Positions 24,261 to 35,805 of a stretch of DNA of 64,000 nucleotides are shown piece by piece (the first letter of the stretch is position 1; the number at the start of each line of letters is the position of its first letter). The translations under genes were made by a program, and so were the position numbers. This DNA comes from Malania oleifera. Its lineage: Eukaryota; Streptophyta; Magnoliopsida; Santalales; Ximeniaceae. The DNA lies in NCBI RefSeq assembly GCF_029873635.1, contig NC_080423.1, positions 107,865,988 to 107,929,987 on the forward strand. The letters run 5' to 3'. The notes under the pieces were generated by a model, which saw only the letters and a list, made by a program, of their open reading frames with translations, had not been told where the DNA came from and searched no databases.

Positions 24261-26232
24261 GAGAAAGGACCCCTTGTTCTATTTGGTTAGGGCAAAAATA
24301 GGGTGTCTACAACTACCATGCGCAAGAAAAAGGTAAAGTTTTACTTTTACCAAGGCGACAAGTAGCATAGTCAAAAGATACAAGAGAAGGAAAGAAATCT
24401 TTATTGCCCAAAAAGCCATGTTTCATAAGATGAGCCAAGACAACAGAAATAGGATGACCTAATTTCTTATGCGATACTTCATTTTTATTGGTAGTAGTCG
24501 TACAAGCAAGAGAAACAACATTACGAATAGAAAATTGAAAAGGAAATAAACGTCCCACTTTAGGCCCCTTTGCGATCACCATCCCCGACACCTAATCCTA
24601 CACAAGACAACCATCACGAGAAAAATGAATATCACGGTTACTATCTACCAATTGTCCAACAAAAATCAAATTGGTAGACAATCTAGGAGAGACAAAACAT
24701 CGCGAAATGAGGAGCCCAAATTACCAATAGCAGTAATTGGAAGAGTACTGCCATCAGCAATTTGAATATTTTGCGTGCCTCTATGACCCGTCATATTATT
24801 AGTCACGATTAGAAGCACTTGAATCAACAATCCAAAAAGTTGAGTTAGTAGTCATACCTTGCAAGCCTAAGGCCGTAAAAGCCGACACAATCATCTGTTG
24901 GACCATTGCTAGTTTGAGAACAGACGAATCAAAGCTTATAGTGAGTGGCACAGAAGAAGAAGAAGAGGCCTGAAAAGCTTGGGATTGGCGATTTTGAGGC
25001 CGCACTCGATAGTCTTTGATGATATGGCCTTCTTTCTTATAGTGGTTACAAACTTTCTTAAGATAGTTGCGAGCAATATGACCAAAACCCTTGCAATTCA
25101 AACACCGCAACTTGTTCCTCCCTCTCCCTTGTGTTGCATATGATACATTCACAGCCTCAAAATTACCTTCTCAGAAGTCATACCCATCTGCGTGGATAAT
25201 CGTTGTTCTTCGCGCAATAAATCTCCCAAACAAATATCCAAAGAAGGAACCGGATTACAGTTCAATAAATTGGCTTGAACAGGCTTAAATTCAGGTCGAA
25301 GTTTCATTAAAAATTGATTGCGTTGACTCTCAGCATGAACCGCTTGAAGAGCCGCGAGTGTCGTAGGGGGAACCTTAGCATGAACAATACCAAAAGACTC
25401 GCTTCAAAGATTAATAAAACTAAAATAAAATTGTTCAATAGGTAAATTAGCTTGACAGTAATTACTAATTTCCAACTCCAATTGGAACTTCAGAGCACTG
25501 TGATCTTGGTAGTAAATACAGTGGAGATAATCCCACATAGCCTGAGCCATAGTAAAACAACAAAGATTGGTCACAAGGTGAGACTCAATCGTCCCCAATA
25601 GCCAAAGAGATCACCTTAGCATCCTTGACCTCCCACTGTGCAAATTCCTTTTCATCATTGGGAACTTGAGTAGAACTATCAATATGATTTGACAATTCGT
25701 TCCTGTTCAAGAACATTTTAAATTGGAATTCCCACATAGGGAAATTCTTTCCAATAAATCAAACAATAATCTTTTCAATAGACATGATGAAAGGCACTGA
25801 AAAATAAAAATAATCCCAAGCAGTCAACCAAATAAACAGCAAGCCCAACTCAAATCAGGTCCAAATCCAAATAATAAGAGGTCTATAGACACAACCAGAT
25901 TACAAAAACCCGACAGAAATAAAAAGCCCAGATCAAACACGGAAGCCTAACTCAAAATACCTGCGCTGTGTGAAAAACAACATAGCAGAGGAAGAAACAC
26001 AGCACCTTCGTCGATCGCACCAGGAGTCGAAGCTGCTAACCACCACAGAAACTGCCGACAGCCACAAAGATGCCCAGCCACAATGTATACAATCTAAATA
26101 TAAACTAAAATATTTCAAATAAATTATTTACAGCCTAATTATCCTGAATTATCTCCATAACAGTATCCAGTCTGAAAACGAACTTGAGCAAATAGCTAAT
26201 TCTCCCTTGGGGAGATTTCCTCCGAATGGGCT

Positions 26233-26975
26233 TGTTGACCTAGGTGTGATAGCAATCAGCCTGCATAGTGGAGACCCAAAGTATGGGTCAGATCACTGTC
26301 AAAACATGACACTTGGGCTTATATAATTCAAGGAATTGGAATAGCACTCTCACCATCGATTGTAGCTTTTGGTGCAGCAACAAGCGTTCAGTCTACAAGT
26401 GGTATCAAAGTCAAGGCCATAGATATGATTCCAAGCGCTAGCAACAGTTGATGGAGGGGACAACATTGGCCAAAGCATGGTAGCAATCAACTCATATGGC
26501 AGAGGCTTTGGGAATGGGTCAAGTCACACTCAAGTGTGAGGCTTGGGCTGCTTTAATTTAAAGGTTTTGTGACAGGCCCACATTGGTTGTGTATTAAGGA
26601 AATCCTAAGCCTATGATACGAGGATGATTTGGGTTCCAAGGCATTCCAACTATGTCAGGCTCCTTTTATAGGACAATATCTCACCGGAGATGGGCCCAAG
26701 ACCGTGACATTTGGTATCAGAGCCACCCTGGGGGTACTATCATATGAGACCTACACAGAAGTATTCTAATGAGAGTGTCCGAGATTCAATAGGAGAGAAT
26801 GTCACAGTCCCACATCGGGGTGTGTATTAGGGAAATATTGGGTTTATAAGACTTTGGGCTCCAACTATGTGAGGTGCCTTTTATAGGACAATACCTTACC
26901 AGAGATGGGTATAAGATCTTGATAGGTTTTGAGTAGCACTCTTACAATCACCTAGCTCCACCATGAGCTCCTCCC
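26233..26975 (+). mobile_element. Possible TRIM-like element hosting a second TRIM
   Basis: Two diverged direct repeats, about 26233-26397 and about 26464-26975 (excluding the nested TRIM), share GATAGCAATC/GGTAGCAATC, AATGGGTCA/ATGGGTCAGATCAC, ACTTGGGCT/GCTTGGGCT and AGTAGCACTC/AATAGCACTC in order. The first is followed at 26400 by TGGTATCAAAGTC, close to the tRNA-Met primer site. The second is preceded by the purine run TGGAGGGGACAA. This is the plan of a terminal-repeat retrotransposon in miniature. Boundaries and target duplication were not established. Confidence 0.4.
26568..26924 (+). mobile_element. TRIM retrotransposon, 357 bp, with target duplication
   Basis: The 5' terminal repeat (26568-26709) starts TGTGACAGGCCCACATTGG and ends GACCGTGACA. 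The primer site TGGTATCAGAGCC (about 26712-26724) is complementary to initiator tRNA-Met. After about 75 bp and the purine tract AGGAGAGA comes the 3' terminal repeat (26800-26924), starting TGTCACAGTCCCACATCGG. The repeats share the TTTATAGGACAATA core. A perfect 5-bp duplication GGTTT flanks the element (26563-26567, 26925-26929). It has no coding region and depends on other elements. The two repeats differ noticeably, so the copy is old. Confidence 0.85.
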
Positions 26976-26981
26976 AAAATT

Positions 26982-27167
26982 TCAAAGATACCATAAAGTA
27001 CATCTACCTTTCCGAAGCCAATTAACTAAAATTCGCGAGTCACTTTCAATAATCACATTAAAATAATGCAAACTTTTGCACAAATGAATTCCCTCTCTAA
27101 TTGCTTTTAATTCCGCAATAGTATTTGTACCATTGCCAAAATAACTTAAAAAACCCGATTTTACCAT
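26982..27167 (-). pseudogene. RNase H-like domain fragment
   Basis: A 61-codon frame reading GNGTNTIAELKAIREGIHLC and then VIIESDSRILVNWLR. This matches the plant RNase H-like (RVT_3) domain found in LINE-derived and reverse-transcriptase-related genes. The first catalytic aspartate region is missing, and nothing further upstream or downstream extends the match. It is a relic, probably of a non-LTR element. Confidence 0.6.
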
Positions 27168-27313
27168 TATTTAATACTTATTATATGAAGCTCTTGTGTT
27201 CTATAAAATTCATTACTGATTAGATTATTATGAACTGTTTATTTGGATCAACCAAGTTTGTGTCCTATTTATAGGCGAAATACTGCCAAAATTTTTCTAA
27301 ACTGATAAAACTT

Positions 27314-28745
27314 TGTTGACTCTACGAGTCTAATCTTGTTTTGATAATGATAAATCACTTGATATTTGATCTATGCATTGAGTTTGTGAACAGGACTTAC
27401 ACTAAGCATGCACGGAAAGTGAACAAATTTTGGTAAGATCTATGGAACTCAAAGAGTACGGGAATCAAGATGCAAGCGGCAAAGTTCAAGAATATTTTGG
27501 GAAAGGGTATTTAGAACTCACGTACTTACATTTTCATATGATTTAATTTGAGGCTCATTATAACTTAGAATGGTTTTAGGATTCATGCATTTCATGTACA
27601 TCATTAGGAAACTCTCATGGACCTTGAAATGTTTTCAAAATCATGAAAAATATGTTTTATGAAAGATTCAAGAAAAGGAGTCAAGCAGGTTTTTAGTTGG
27701 ATATGAGAAAATGGGGACTTCGGTCGCTTGAACTCAAACCTTAGTAGCCTGGAGAATTTCTTCGATTGCCTAAAGATTAAGTTCAGTCGCCTGAAGAATT
27801 AAATGGAGAAGACAGAACCTGACCGAGGCTCTTCGTTCGCCTGACCTTGAAACCTTAGGCGCCTGAAGTTGAGACTTCAGGAGCCTGAAGTCGAGTTCGG
27901 TTGCCTGAACTCGCGGGAAAGCCTAAAAATCAGTTCTTTATTAAAAAGACATGCGGAGTATCTTATTGATCCAACGGCTGAGATTAATTCTAAGGGTAAT
28001 ATACTATATATTATGAATATCTAAACCCTAGAATAATAGCTAAGACACAACAAGAAAAACATACATTTCATTGCAAGATTTAAACCCTTGAGCTGATTTT
28101 CTGCACTTCAATCTTCTTCCATCTTCTTTGGGCAAATCTCTACTAAAATCAAAAGGGCATTCATTCATCCAACTAAAAGGTTAATCTTAAGAAAATATTT
28201 CTCCTTCCCTTCTTTTGAAAACATTTTTTTTGGAGAAAATATTTTGAGGTATTTTTGAAAGGCTTGAGCGTATATTTACACTCATATATATTTTGCTTGA
28301 AATTAGCCTTCTATCATTTTTAGAGGTCAAATCTAAAGCAAATCATTTTCCACACTCTCATTCTTTTACTTGAAAAATATCTTTGAGAAGAAGACCATAC
28401 TCTACTGAGTTTCATTTTAAAATCATTTGAGAGTGCATATAGAATTTTAAATTGTAAAATTAGCTTTTGAGAAGCACTTCATTGTACGAAAATTATTTTA
28501 AAACAGTGTCTTTGCGGTTCGGGTTGTGAACCATACCAAGTGAGGGTACATCACTTGGAGAGGTAGCTCCGTCTAGAAAGAGCAAATCGAACGAGGGGAT
28601 ATCGTTCAGGGAGGGGATATTAAGGTAACACGCACTTATAAAATGCTAGAATGTTAAGGTCTAAGGATTTTCAATAATTGTAAAATTTTGAGCCAAATTC
28701 TTTGATCTTAATTGCTACTAATAAAGAGTTAATGCATAATAGGCA
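27314..28745 (+). mobile_element. SIRE-type copia LTR, apparently solo
   Basis: Starts TGTTGACTCTACGAGTC and shares its first 110 bp or so (TGATAATGATAAA..., GAACAGGACTTA...AAGCATGCACGG) with the LTR starting at 34079 and the inverted one starting at 58002. A palindrome-rich block lies at 27718-27920 and a TATA-like ACTATATATTATG at about 28000. A candidate target duplication AACTT stands at 27309-27313 and 28746-28750, the latter directly after ...GGCA. No internal coding sequence follows. The right end is therefore likely but not certain. Confidence 0.6.
27718..27920. repeat. Palindrome block, type TTCAGGCGCCTGAA
   Basis: About eight copies of a dyad near TTCAGGCGCCTGAA in 200 bp. Examples are CTTAGGCGCCTGAAG, CTTCAGGAGCCTGAAG, GTTCAGTCGCCTGAAG and CGGTTGCCTGAAC. 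They are separated by 10-30 bp of unrelated sequence. Confidence 0.8.
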
Positions 28746-28750
28746 AACTT

Positions 28751-29490
28751 GCTTAATCTAAAAAATTAATTACTTGGTTTTAGCTAATAAATAATGTCTT
28801 AAATACAACAAAGAATTTATTCGATAATAGTGCAAGAAACGTAAATATTTAAAATTTTAAATATCACATGTGATTGTTAATTAGAAATTAAGGATCAACC
28901 TTCCTAGAGACACATGCTTCCGTGTCGCAACCAAAAATTTTGATATATGTACGGAAATATAAGCGAGAACTTTTAACTCTTATTATTATTTTTAAATTTT
29001 TCAAAAAAATATTAACATTTAAAATTTATCAATATAAAAATTATTTGTAAAAATAAATATCTTTTAATATTATAAATATATCAAACCATAAGTAATTTGA
29101 AACTTTTATTTATACTATTGAATTTTTGAAATATCTCAATAAGAGGAGAGACAGCTATAAGGAGATCCATCACCATCACGGTCCAAGTTCTTTTCAAATG
29201 CCCAAATAAAGGTAAAGGCAAAATACCTTATAAATAAATATGACCCCCACCACATGGCCATATTGAGAACATATTTTTGTGTAACATCAATTTTATTCCC
29301 AAAAAAAGGTAGAGAATTAATTACAAAGTTTCTTATAATAGCAAGATTACAATTCTCAAAAGTATAGGGCATTGCATTAGCTTAAAAACATTTGCATATT
29401 TTAAAATGGAAATATCATAATTTTTGTGAATCGTTTAGTATTTTAAGCGGTTCAAATTTATTTTATTATTATTATTATTATTATTTTAAT

Positions 29491-29544
<54 letters not shown>

Positions 29545-29796
29545 TGTGGTTTATGACGAACAAATAAAACAAACCCAGATGCAACTATATTATTTATTTC
29601 TGAATTAAGTTGCCTTGACATCGATGTCAACCACTCAATACACATGACCCATACATGCACTAACATTATGATTGCATTGCCAATGCCATTTATATACATG
29701 GGATATAAAGGCAATTTATTTTACGTATCATTATTATATTTTATTTTTCAACCAGTAAATAAGGGCAGGCATGCATGCATGGCTTCTATAGGGCGA
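28751..29796. other. AT-rich interval, no gene seen
   Basis: No supported coding region; the 78-codon minus-strand frame at 29136-29372 matches nothing known to me. It contains an (ATT)n run at about 29464-29485 and a compound (AT)n(GA)n microsatellite at about 29492-29540. The polyadenylation region of jasmonate-induced-protein paralog B should lie at the right end. Confidence 0.5.
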
Positions 29797-30637
29797 TTAT
29801 TCTGAAAGGGTGAGGGTTGCATTAAGGGTGGGAATGGCACCACTGCTGATTGTCATAGATGATGTGCATCCGTTCCATGTTGCAGAACTTGTAGGACCAG
29901 ACACATCCAGTTGCTTGAAAATAGCATCCCAGACAGTGTCATCATCATAAGAATGAGCTTTTTTAATCTCAGCATAGACCTACAAATAAGTAGTACAATA
30001 ACGTATTATTATTACAACTATTATTTGGTAATGAAAGAGTCTTAATAAATTGATCAGTTACATATCTCCAAGTAGACACATAATGCACCGACCTTTATCA
30101 CGATTGTTCACTTAAACACAAGTAATTAGATCCCATATATTATGAGGACTTTAAACCAAGTATATATAATATATGAAGGCATGTACGTGCCTTGTTCACG
30201 GACTTGGAGTCCGATTGCACGTTGTACCAAGCCAACATGAAGTCGCACTCATCTCTCTTGGAATTCTTGCCACGATAGACGACAGCAGTTCCCTTGGTTT
30301 TGCTTTGCATGAATACAGCAGTTTGCCCATTCTCAATGTCTTTGCAGGAGGGATACCTAGCGGGTACATCCCACACATGGCTAGTAACATAGGTCACAGT
30401 GTCGCCAGTTAGGTTGTTAACCAAGCACACAGTAAACACTCCAGTATTCGCACCCAATCCCTTTGTCAAGTTTTGCACATGTTGCTGAAGAGTGGGGTTT
30501 CCCTCTTCTTTGTTCTGTTTTGCAACGATTGCTTTGTCTTTCTGTGATATACTCTTACCTGCATACTTTGACATACCTTTTAGAGTTGCGTCGGTAATAG
30601 GGTTGCCAAACACTCCGGTATAGCACTCGGTGGCCAT
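29797..30637 (-). CDS. 23-kDa jasmonate-induced-protein-like, paralog B
   Basis: Two exons on the minus strand: exon 1 30637-30191 (149 codons) and exon 2 29979-29797 (60 codons plus TAA), giving a 209-residue protein, the usual family length. It starts MATECYTGVFGNPITD and contains VWDVPA, GTAVVYRGKN, ECDFMLAWYN, VYAEIKKAHSYDDD and ATWNGCTSS. The family comprises small plant proteins raised by jasmonate, wounding or other stress; the molecular role is uncertain, and I see no signal peptide. Exon 1 ends AACAAG and the intron begins GCACGT, so the intron is GC-AG. Using the GT four bases later would break the frame. Paralog A has a normal GT at the same point. A TATA box lies 50-65 bp before the ATG. 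The reading frame is whole, and this copy is the likely functional one. Confidence 0.85.
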
Positions 30638-30688
30638 TGTTGCTCTAGCTCGCTAACTTGCTCTCAGTCTTAACTATTATGCGATATG

Positions 30689-30702
30689 GTATTTTTATAC
30701 GG
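30689..30702 (-). promoter_or_regulatory. TATA box of paralog B
   Basis: Minus-strand GTATAAAAATACC stands about 55-65 bp upstream of the start codon, giving a leader of roughly 25-35 bases if transcription starts at the usual distance. No other element could be assigned. Confidence 0.6.
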
Positions 30703-30719
30703 CCACATATATGTATATA

Positions 30720-33520
30720 TAGTGGTCTGGCATGGCCTCCTTTGTAAATGCTTGAATTTGATAGTAACGAGATTAGAATCTTATCTAGATTTAAGATATG
30801 CATAACAAAAATGGTAAAATAAAATAAAAATAAAAGATTCTCAACACGTATACATCCAATTGAAAGCTGTCCTTCTCCCCATCTATAATTATTTGGGTGA
30901 GGAAGTCAACAAATAGTCTTTAAGTGGAGATAAAACGAGAATCCACTTCCATTTTTTGGTCCCCTTAAAAAGAGGATTCCCACAGAAAAGATTAAAGCAA
31001 GCATTCCATTAATGCATGCTTGAGAATTAGAATTTTTGGATGTATAGATGCATGCATGATAGATGATTGTTTATTAGAAATGGTATCCTGTTTGCAAATA
31101 CAACACATTCCATTAATGCATGCATGGAAGATGATTGGTTAGAAATTTGAATTGGAAGTGGCCCGGGGACACCTGGCTGCATTCTCATGTGCAAGCTTTG
31201 GTTGCGTTGAGATTAGGCAGATAAAAGAGTTTTAAAAGGAATAAAGAATCACAAAGTGTAAATATATATATATGCATGCTAAATAATTTATCTTCTTTCT
31301 TTGATTGATAATACAGCCTTGCATTGTTCGGAAGAGCCACCTCACACTGGAGGAAGTGAATTTTCATAACATGTGGAGTGGGAAATGGGTCAAATATAAA
31401 GTTCAAAATTAACGTAAATTAAAGTTTATATTTACTAACATATTTCATCTTTAAGTAAGATTTAAATTGTAGCACTCGTTACGAACCGCGACCGTAACGT
31501 AAAGGCCTGCATGACTGTTACATTGAAAAAATTATTTTATTTTTTATTTTTTCTTCTCACTTTTTTCCCTCTCTTTCATAAATCATTCTCAGTATACCAT
31601 ATGGCGAGAGGGGGAAAAGATTATAATGAGGATGACAATGACAAAAAATTTACTATTTCTTTAAATACTCACGAGAGATGCATTAATTAACAATTTGAAA
31701 TTACTAACTTGTTAGGAAAATATTTTATTTTTACAATATTAGTAATGTGATATTTATGTTCTATATCTCTACTTCAACATTCTTTCTTTTCTATTAACAA
31801 TTTAATGTAATAGTTGTAGAAAGTAATAGCATGCGGAGTGAGCTAGAAATGGGTCAAACATAAAGTTCAGTGGATTCGTTACTAATTTATTGGTCTCTAA
31901 ACTGTACCTAAATTCACGAAAATCGATAGTCAATGGTCTCCATCACTAGATAAAGTCCAAAAATACTATTATGCAAGGAAAAAATACTTGCATCCCTACA
32001 CATCCATCCAACGAACAAAATTATATTAACTTGATATTACCTTTTAAACCAACAAATCAAGATTTAAATTCATCCATTTTATTCTTTGGAATTTTATCTA
32101 TTTTTTGTAACGTACTTTTATGAATTTTACTTTCTTAATTTTTTGGCTTTTATTGAATGTTCAATTTTTTATTTTATTTTTTTAGAATTTTATGCAACTT
32201 CTCTTCATCTTTTGCCACTTTTTGGTATTTTGTCTAAATTTTTTATGATTTTAGATGCATTTTCTCTATTTCTAAATTTTAATTTTTATGATTTTTTTTT
32301 TATATATTTTGAGCTTTCTAACTCTCCATTTTATTTTATATTTTTTCGTGATTTTTACTCTTGATTTGGCTATCTTTGGTATTTTTTTTATTTTTAAATT
32401 ATTTAAAAATAAATTTTAAAATAAAATTCCATTATTTATTATTATTTTTGTATAGGAGTAGTCATGTGTAAGAAACTATTGATGAGAAAACTTAGTTGTT
32501 CCTTTTTGGCATTAGTTGGCGCTCGATGCATCTTCATCTTATGAAGACTTTTGTTACACAACAATGTCTACTTATACAATCGCCTTATATGACGCATGTG
32601 ATGAGAAAAGCCTGCAAGGTAGGGCACCAATGAGTGCATGGGCCAGCATTGCTTAGCATTTTGTGTACTTATACTAAGGTAAAATTCTTGGATGCAATTG
32701 AAATTTATGTGCCTGACATATCCAAAATTTTCTTTTATGTTGTAACGGATACTTGTACCGTGAAAAATAAGTGAAAAGTGTTAGAAATTTATGAATCGAT
32801 GCCGTCTATTTTATAAAATTAAATAAGATGTCATACTTTTAAAAGTGCTAAAAGAAAAGTACATCAATTATGTCATTGTCATATTATATATTGACATCAA
32901 AATCAGGATTTAAATAGTAAATATAATGAAATTTAATTATAAATTTATGTGAATTTTAAAAAATATACTATAATATTATATTTAATTCTATTCAAATTCA
33001 TATAAATCTAAATTTAAAATTCAAAATTCAAAATTCAAAGTGGATGGTTGTGAAAATTTGTTTGTTAGACTTGATTGTGGCATGTTTCTTTCATTTGAAT
33101 TTGGCTCATTTTCTATTGTAGAATTCCCTGTGGTCCAAATTGCCTCGATCCTGCAGACCATTTCCCATCACCATCGATGCTGTAGCTTGCAAGCCATTTG
33201 GGTACTCCGGCATGACTTCGAGAAGCCTGAAGTATTGCTCTGGAAGTGGTTGGCCTCAAAATCATAAGTTTTGATGGAAATATGATGATGATGATGATGG
33301 TAATTGATGAAAAGAAAATTGTTGGTTTGAAAAAAGGTTGGACTTGTCTTACCGACCTAGAAAACCAAAATTTTAGAAAAAGGACTGGGCTTATATTACC
33401 AATATTTGAAAAGGAGTGAATTTGAAAATGAGGAAGTTTGAGTGGAAACAAGTTGTGAAATGCATGAGTTTTGAAAATCTAGGGTTTCATCATCGGCCTT
33501 TGTTAATCGTCCCTGCCCGA
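30720..33520. other. 2.8-kb AT-rich interval, no gene seen
   Basis: Low-GC DNA with T-rich frames (for example 32086-32364) that are composition artefacts. A short CGTTACGAACCGCGACCGTAACG-like inverted word lies near 31478-31500 and may be a MITE scrap. No transposon ends or RNA genes were identified. Confidence 0.5.
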
Positions 33521-33529
33521 GAGTATAAA

Positions 33530-34078
33530 ATTAGAGGGGGGGGGGGGGTGAATGGACTCTTTTTGCATAATTAAAATTTTCTCTACAAAACAAAATACTT
33601 GGCAAGATTCAAGTAATTATATCATAGTATATGGAATGTAAATCATGCACAAAACAAATAATAAAGAGTGTAGGGAGAGAAAGCTTAACACCGGAGATTT
33701 AACATGGTTCGGCACCAAGCCAACGTCCACGCCTTACCAAGCTAAGGATTCCACAATCCACTAAAATACTCCTTCACCGGCGGAGCAAGCTTTACAACTC
33801 GTGTACCAAACCCTACTCTTGGGAAAAAATCCCTACACGCTCACAAAGAGCCCTTGGTTCACAAAGAACCTTCACTAACAACAGTTCACAAAGAACCTTT
33901 ACACCAAAAAGATGATTTACAAAGGGAATGTTTCTCATTGAGCTGATTGCAAGTACAAAAAAAACCTTACACTACTCTCTCGAGGAATGATTCAAATAAG
34001 ATCAATGAGCAAGAAAGGATTAAGTACTTGTGATGAATGACTAAAATGCAAAGTGCAAAGTACTTAGGTTTTGGATAA
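33530..34078 (-). mobile_element. SIRE-type copia LTR fragment, inverted
   Basis: On the minus strand it ends in TTCACCCCCC...CTCTAATTTTATAC, the C-run close to the 3' end of SIRE-like LTRs (compare 43195-43210). About 33900-34078 is the inverted counterpart of 58690-58865, sharing GATGATTTACAAAG, GGAATGATTCAAATAAG and TGATGAATGACTAAAAT words. It is cut off at 34078, where a related LTR starts in the opposite direction. Confidence 0.7.
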
Positions 34079-35600
34079 TGTTGACTTTTTGAGTTCTATC
34101 TCATTTTTATTATGACAAATGCACTGAGCTTTTTGAACAGGTTTATTCTTAGCATGCACAGATGGTAGAAACACAAGGAAGTTATACGGTCCATAAAGAT
34201 CGAGCCTCATATGGTTCTTGAAGAAGCAAAAGGAATGAAGACCACACTTTCTTGTTGTGGTTGCATTCAATTTTATTTGGGTTTGTAATATAATATGGTA
34301 TGTAATAATACTTCTGCATGCATGATAGGACTTAATGATCAAAAGGCCATAAATTGACCGTAGGGAACCAAACCTGACTTCAGTCGACCGACGCCAGATT
34401 TTTTGGCTTAATTTAAAGGCCTAGGCTGCAGATTGACTCTTCGTCCCCAAGCACCTCATGAAAAATCCCCTATAATTGAAGAGTTATTTGTATATGAATA
34501 AGGGTGACTACTTATCAAAATCAAGATCAAATTTGAAGCTTGAAAGGGCTTTGAGTGACCAAACCTTGGCGTTATAAATGCCTAGGTCGACCGAACTAGA
34601 CTAGGTCAAACTGTTGACTATGGCCCTGGTGACCGAACTGAAATTGAACTAAATTTACATGGTCAACCAAACCTTTGAGCTGCCACTTTTTACCTTCCCT
34701 TGGCGCCCAAACGTTTGGTTCAAAATCTTCCCAGGTGACCGAATTGTGAGGTTCGACAAACTGAACTACTCACCAGGTAACCAAACCTCGAACGTTTGGG
34801 AAATCGCCTTGTCTCAGCCACCCAGACTCACCCTAGGGCACCTGAAGTCAAAAAGTTCACTTTTCTCTGCGTGTCTACTTGGGCGACCAGCCATAAGAAC
34901 CGGACACCTGAAACTCTCGAGTTACCTTATTTTTACCATGGTTAATTGAGGTTATTTTGGGCTAAACTTTAATTTAACAATTTCAAAATATGCAATAGGT
35001 CCCCCAACGGTCATTTTTTGGGGGAATTTCTATATATACCTCTTATTTGCTTAGATTAGTAACTGATTAGCAAAGTGATTATGCAAATTTTCTCCCAAAT
35101 TTTTTATACTTCCTTTGCTTTATGCTCAAAGTTTTCAACCATAATTTCATATACTCTCTTACATACTTATTTGCGCATATCATTTTCAAATAGAGAGTTT
35201 CTTTTTATTGTTCTCCTAACTTGCAAATAATTGCAAGGTGTAGGGAGATTTGATTATGTTATTGTGCATCATTTCAAATCATTTTCTTGGCATTACCCTC
35301 ATATATTCACACATATTTTAAAAATATTTTTGAGAGTCTTGCTTGATTGTTTATTCCCATTATATTTCATATATAAATATTTGATTGGGAATAACTTGTT
35401 TTATCTTCCTAGTCTTGGCATTCAAATTGCAAGACTTGAAAGTTTGCATACTTCATTTGAAAAATCTTTTGCAAGCATAAACCTTAAGTATCTGCTGTGA
35501 TTATATTTGATAAAATATAATCAAATCATTGATACTTATAGTACGTATGCATATATGTTCAAAAATCATATACTAATGTTTTTTATAATTCTTAATTTGT
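34079..35600 (+). mobile_element. SIRE-type copia LTR, forward
   Basis: Starts TGTTGACTTTTTGAG and shares its opening with the LTRs at 27314 and, inverted, 58002. A palindrome-related block lies at 34378-34925 and a TATA box (CTATATATACC) at about 35030-35040. The CAACGGTCATTTTTTGGG stretch just before the TATA box resembles the same place in its relatives. The right end was not found and is placed roughly before the CACTA region. No internal coding sequence belongs to it here. Confidence 0.6.
34378..34925. repeat. Palindrome block, type TTCGGTCGACCGAA
   Basis: About ten diverged copies of a GGTCGACCGAAC-like word, for example CAGTCGACCGACG, AGGTCGACCGAAC, GTGACCGAACTG, GGTCAACCAAACC and AGGTAACCAAACC, in forward orientation. 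Decay is greater than in the 39.4-kb block. Confidence 0.7.
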
Positions 35601-35805
35601 AGTGTTTGTGGTTGTCACAACACCAGCACGACGTCATGCTACAATCGGATGCAGCTTCTGCGTTTTTTTGAATTTTTTTTTATCCAAACAGATAGAATTT
35701 CTGTATTTGAATTTAAATTTGTATAATGTATTTGAATATGAATTTTAATTATTTATAATTTTGAATAATATATGAATTTTTTAGTAATTGTGGTTTAATG
35801 TCATA

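Larger units (their letters stand above)
21730..24311 (-). mobile_element. Ogre-family solo LTR nested in the copia element
   Basis: On the minus strand it begins TGTAGACACCCTATTTTTG, as the 3' LTR at 55020 does, and ends in the GTTAGTGGCGACTCCGGCATT and GGGACGTTGC blocks typical of the family. It is flanked by a perfect 5-bp target duplication ACTAC (21725-21729 and 24312-24316). No internal sequence is present, so it is a solo LTR of about 2.58 kb. A promoter-like CCTATATATAGG palindrome lies at about 23763-23774. The insertion splits the copia integrase region and so postdates that element. Confidence 0.9.
18841..26162 (-). mobile_element. Ty1-copia element, Retrofit/Ale-like, broken
   Basis: Read on the minus strand. 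Gag with a zinc-knuckle region lies at about 25.8-24.8 kb, the GAG-pre-integrase region at about 24.6-24.3 kb, integrase pieces at about 21.7-21.1 kb, the reverse transcriptase (AFAPVAKM-, YVDDIVI-type motifs) at about 20.7-20.1 kb, and RNase H at about 19.75-19.23 kb, followed by a purine tract and the 3' LTR. The gag and RT wording fits the Retrofit/Ale lineage. Both ends share about 80 bp of LTR start sequence (19140-19219 and 26085-26162). An Ogre-family solo LTR is inserted at 21730-24311. The element is broken, with many breaks, and the 5' LTR is incomplete. The left boundary is approximate. Confidence 0.85.

Noticed and set aside
26163-26232. Possible missing snurportin exon right after the copia element
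   Set aside because: One frame gives ENELEQIANSPLGRFPP, but it matches no snurportin region and lacks an acceptor in phase.
26712-26724. TGGTATCAGAGCC as a tRNA fragment
   Set aside because: It is the primer-binding site complementary to tRNA-Met of the TRIM, not a tRNA gene; no cloverleaf surrounds it.
29136-29372. 78-codon minus-strand frame
   Set aside because: No recognisable motif, AT-rich surroundings and no splice partner; probably chance.
32086-32364. Phe/Leu-rich frame resembling a membrane protein
   Set aside because: Produced by a T-rich stretch; composition alone explains the hydrophobic run.
33535-33549. 15-base G run as a G-quadruplex or assembly error
   Set aside because: On the minus strand it is the C-run expected near the end of SIRE-like LTRs, as also seen at about 43198-43206.
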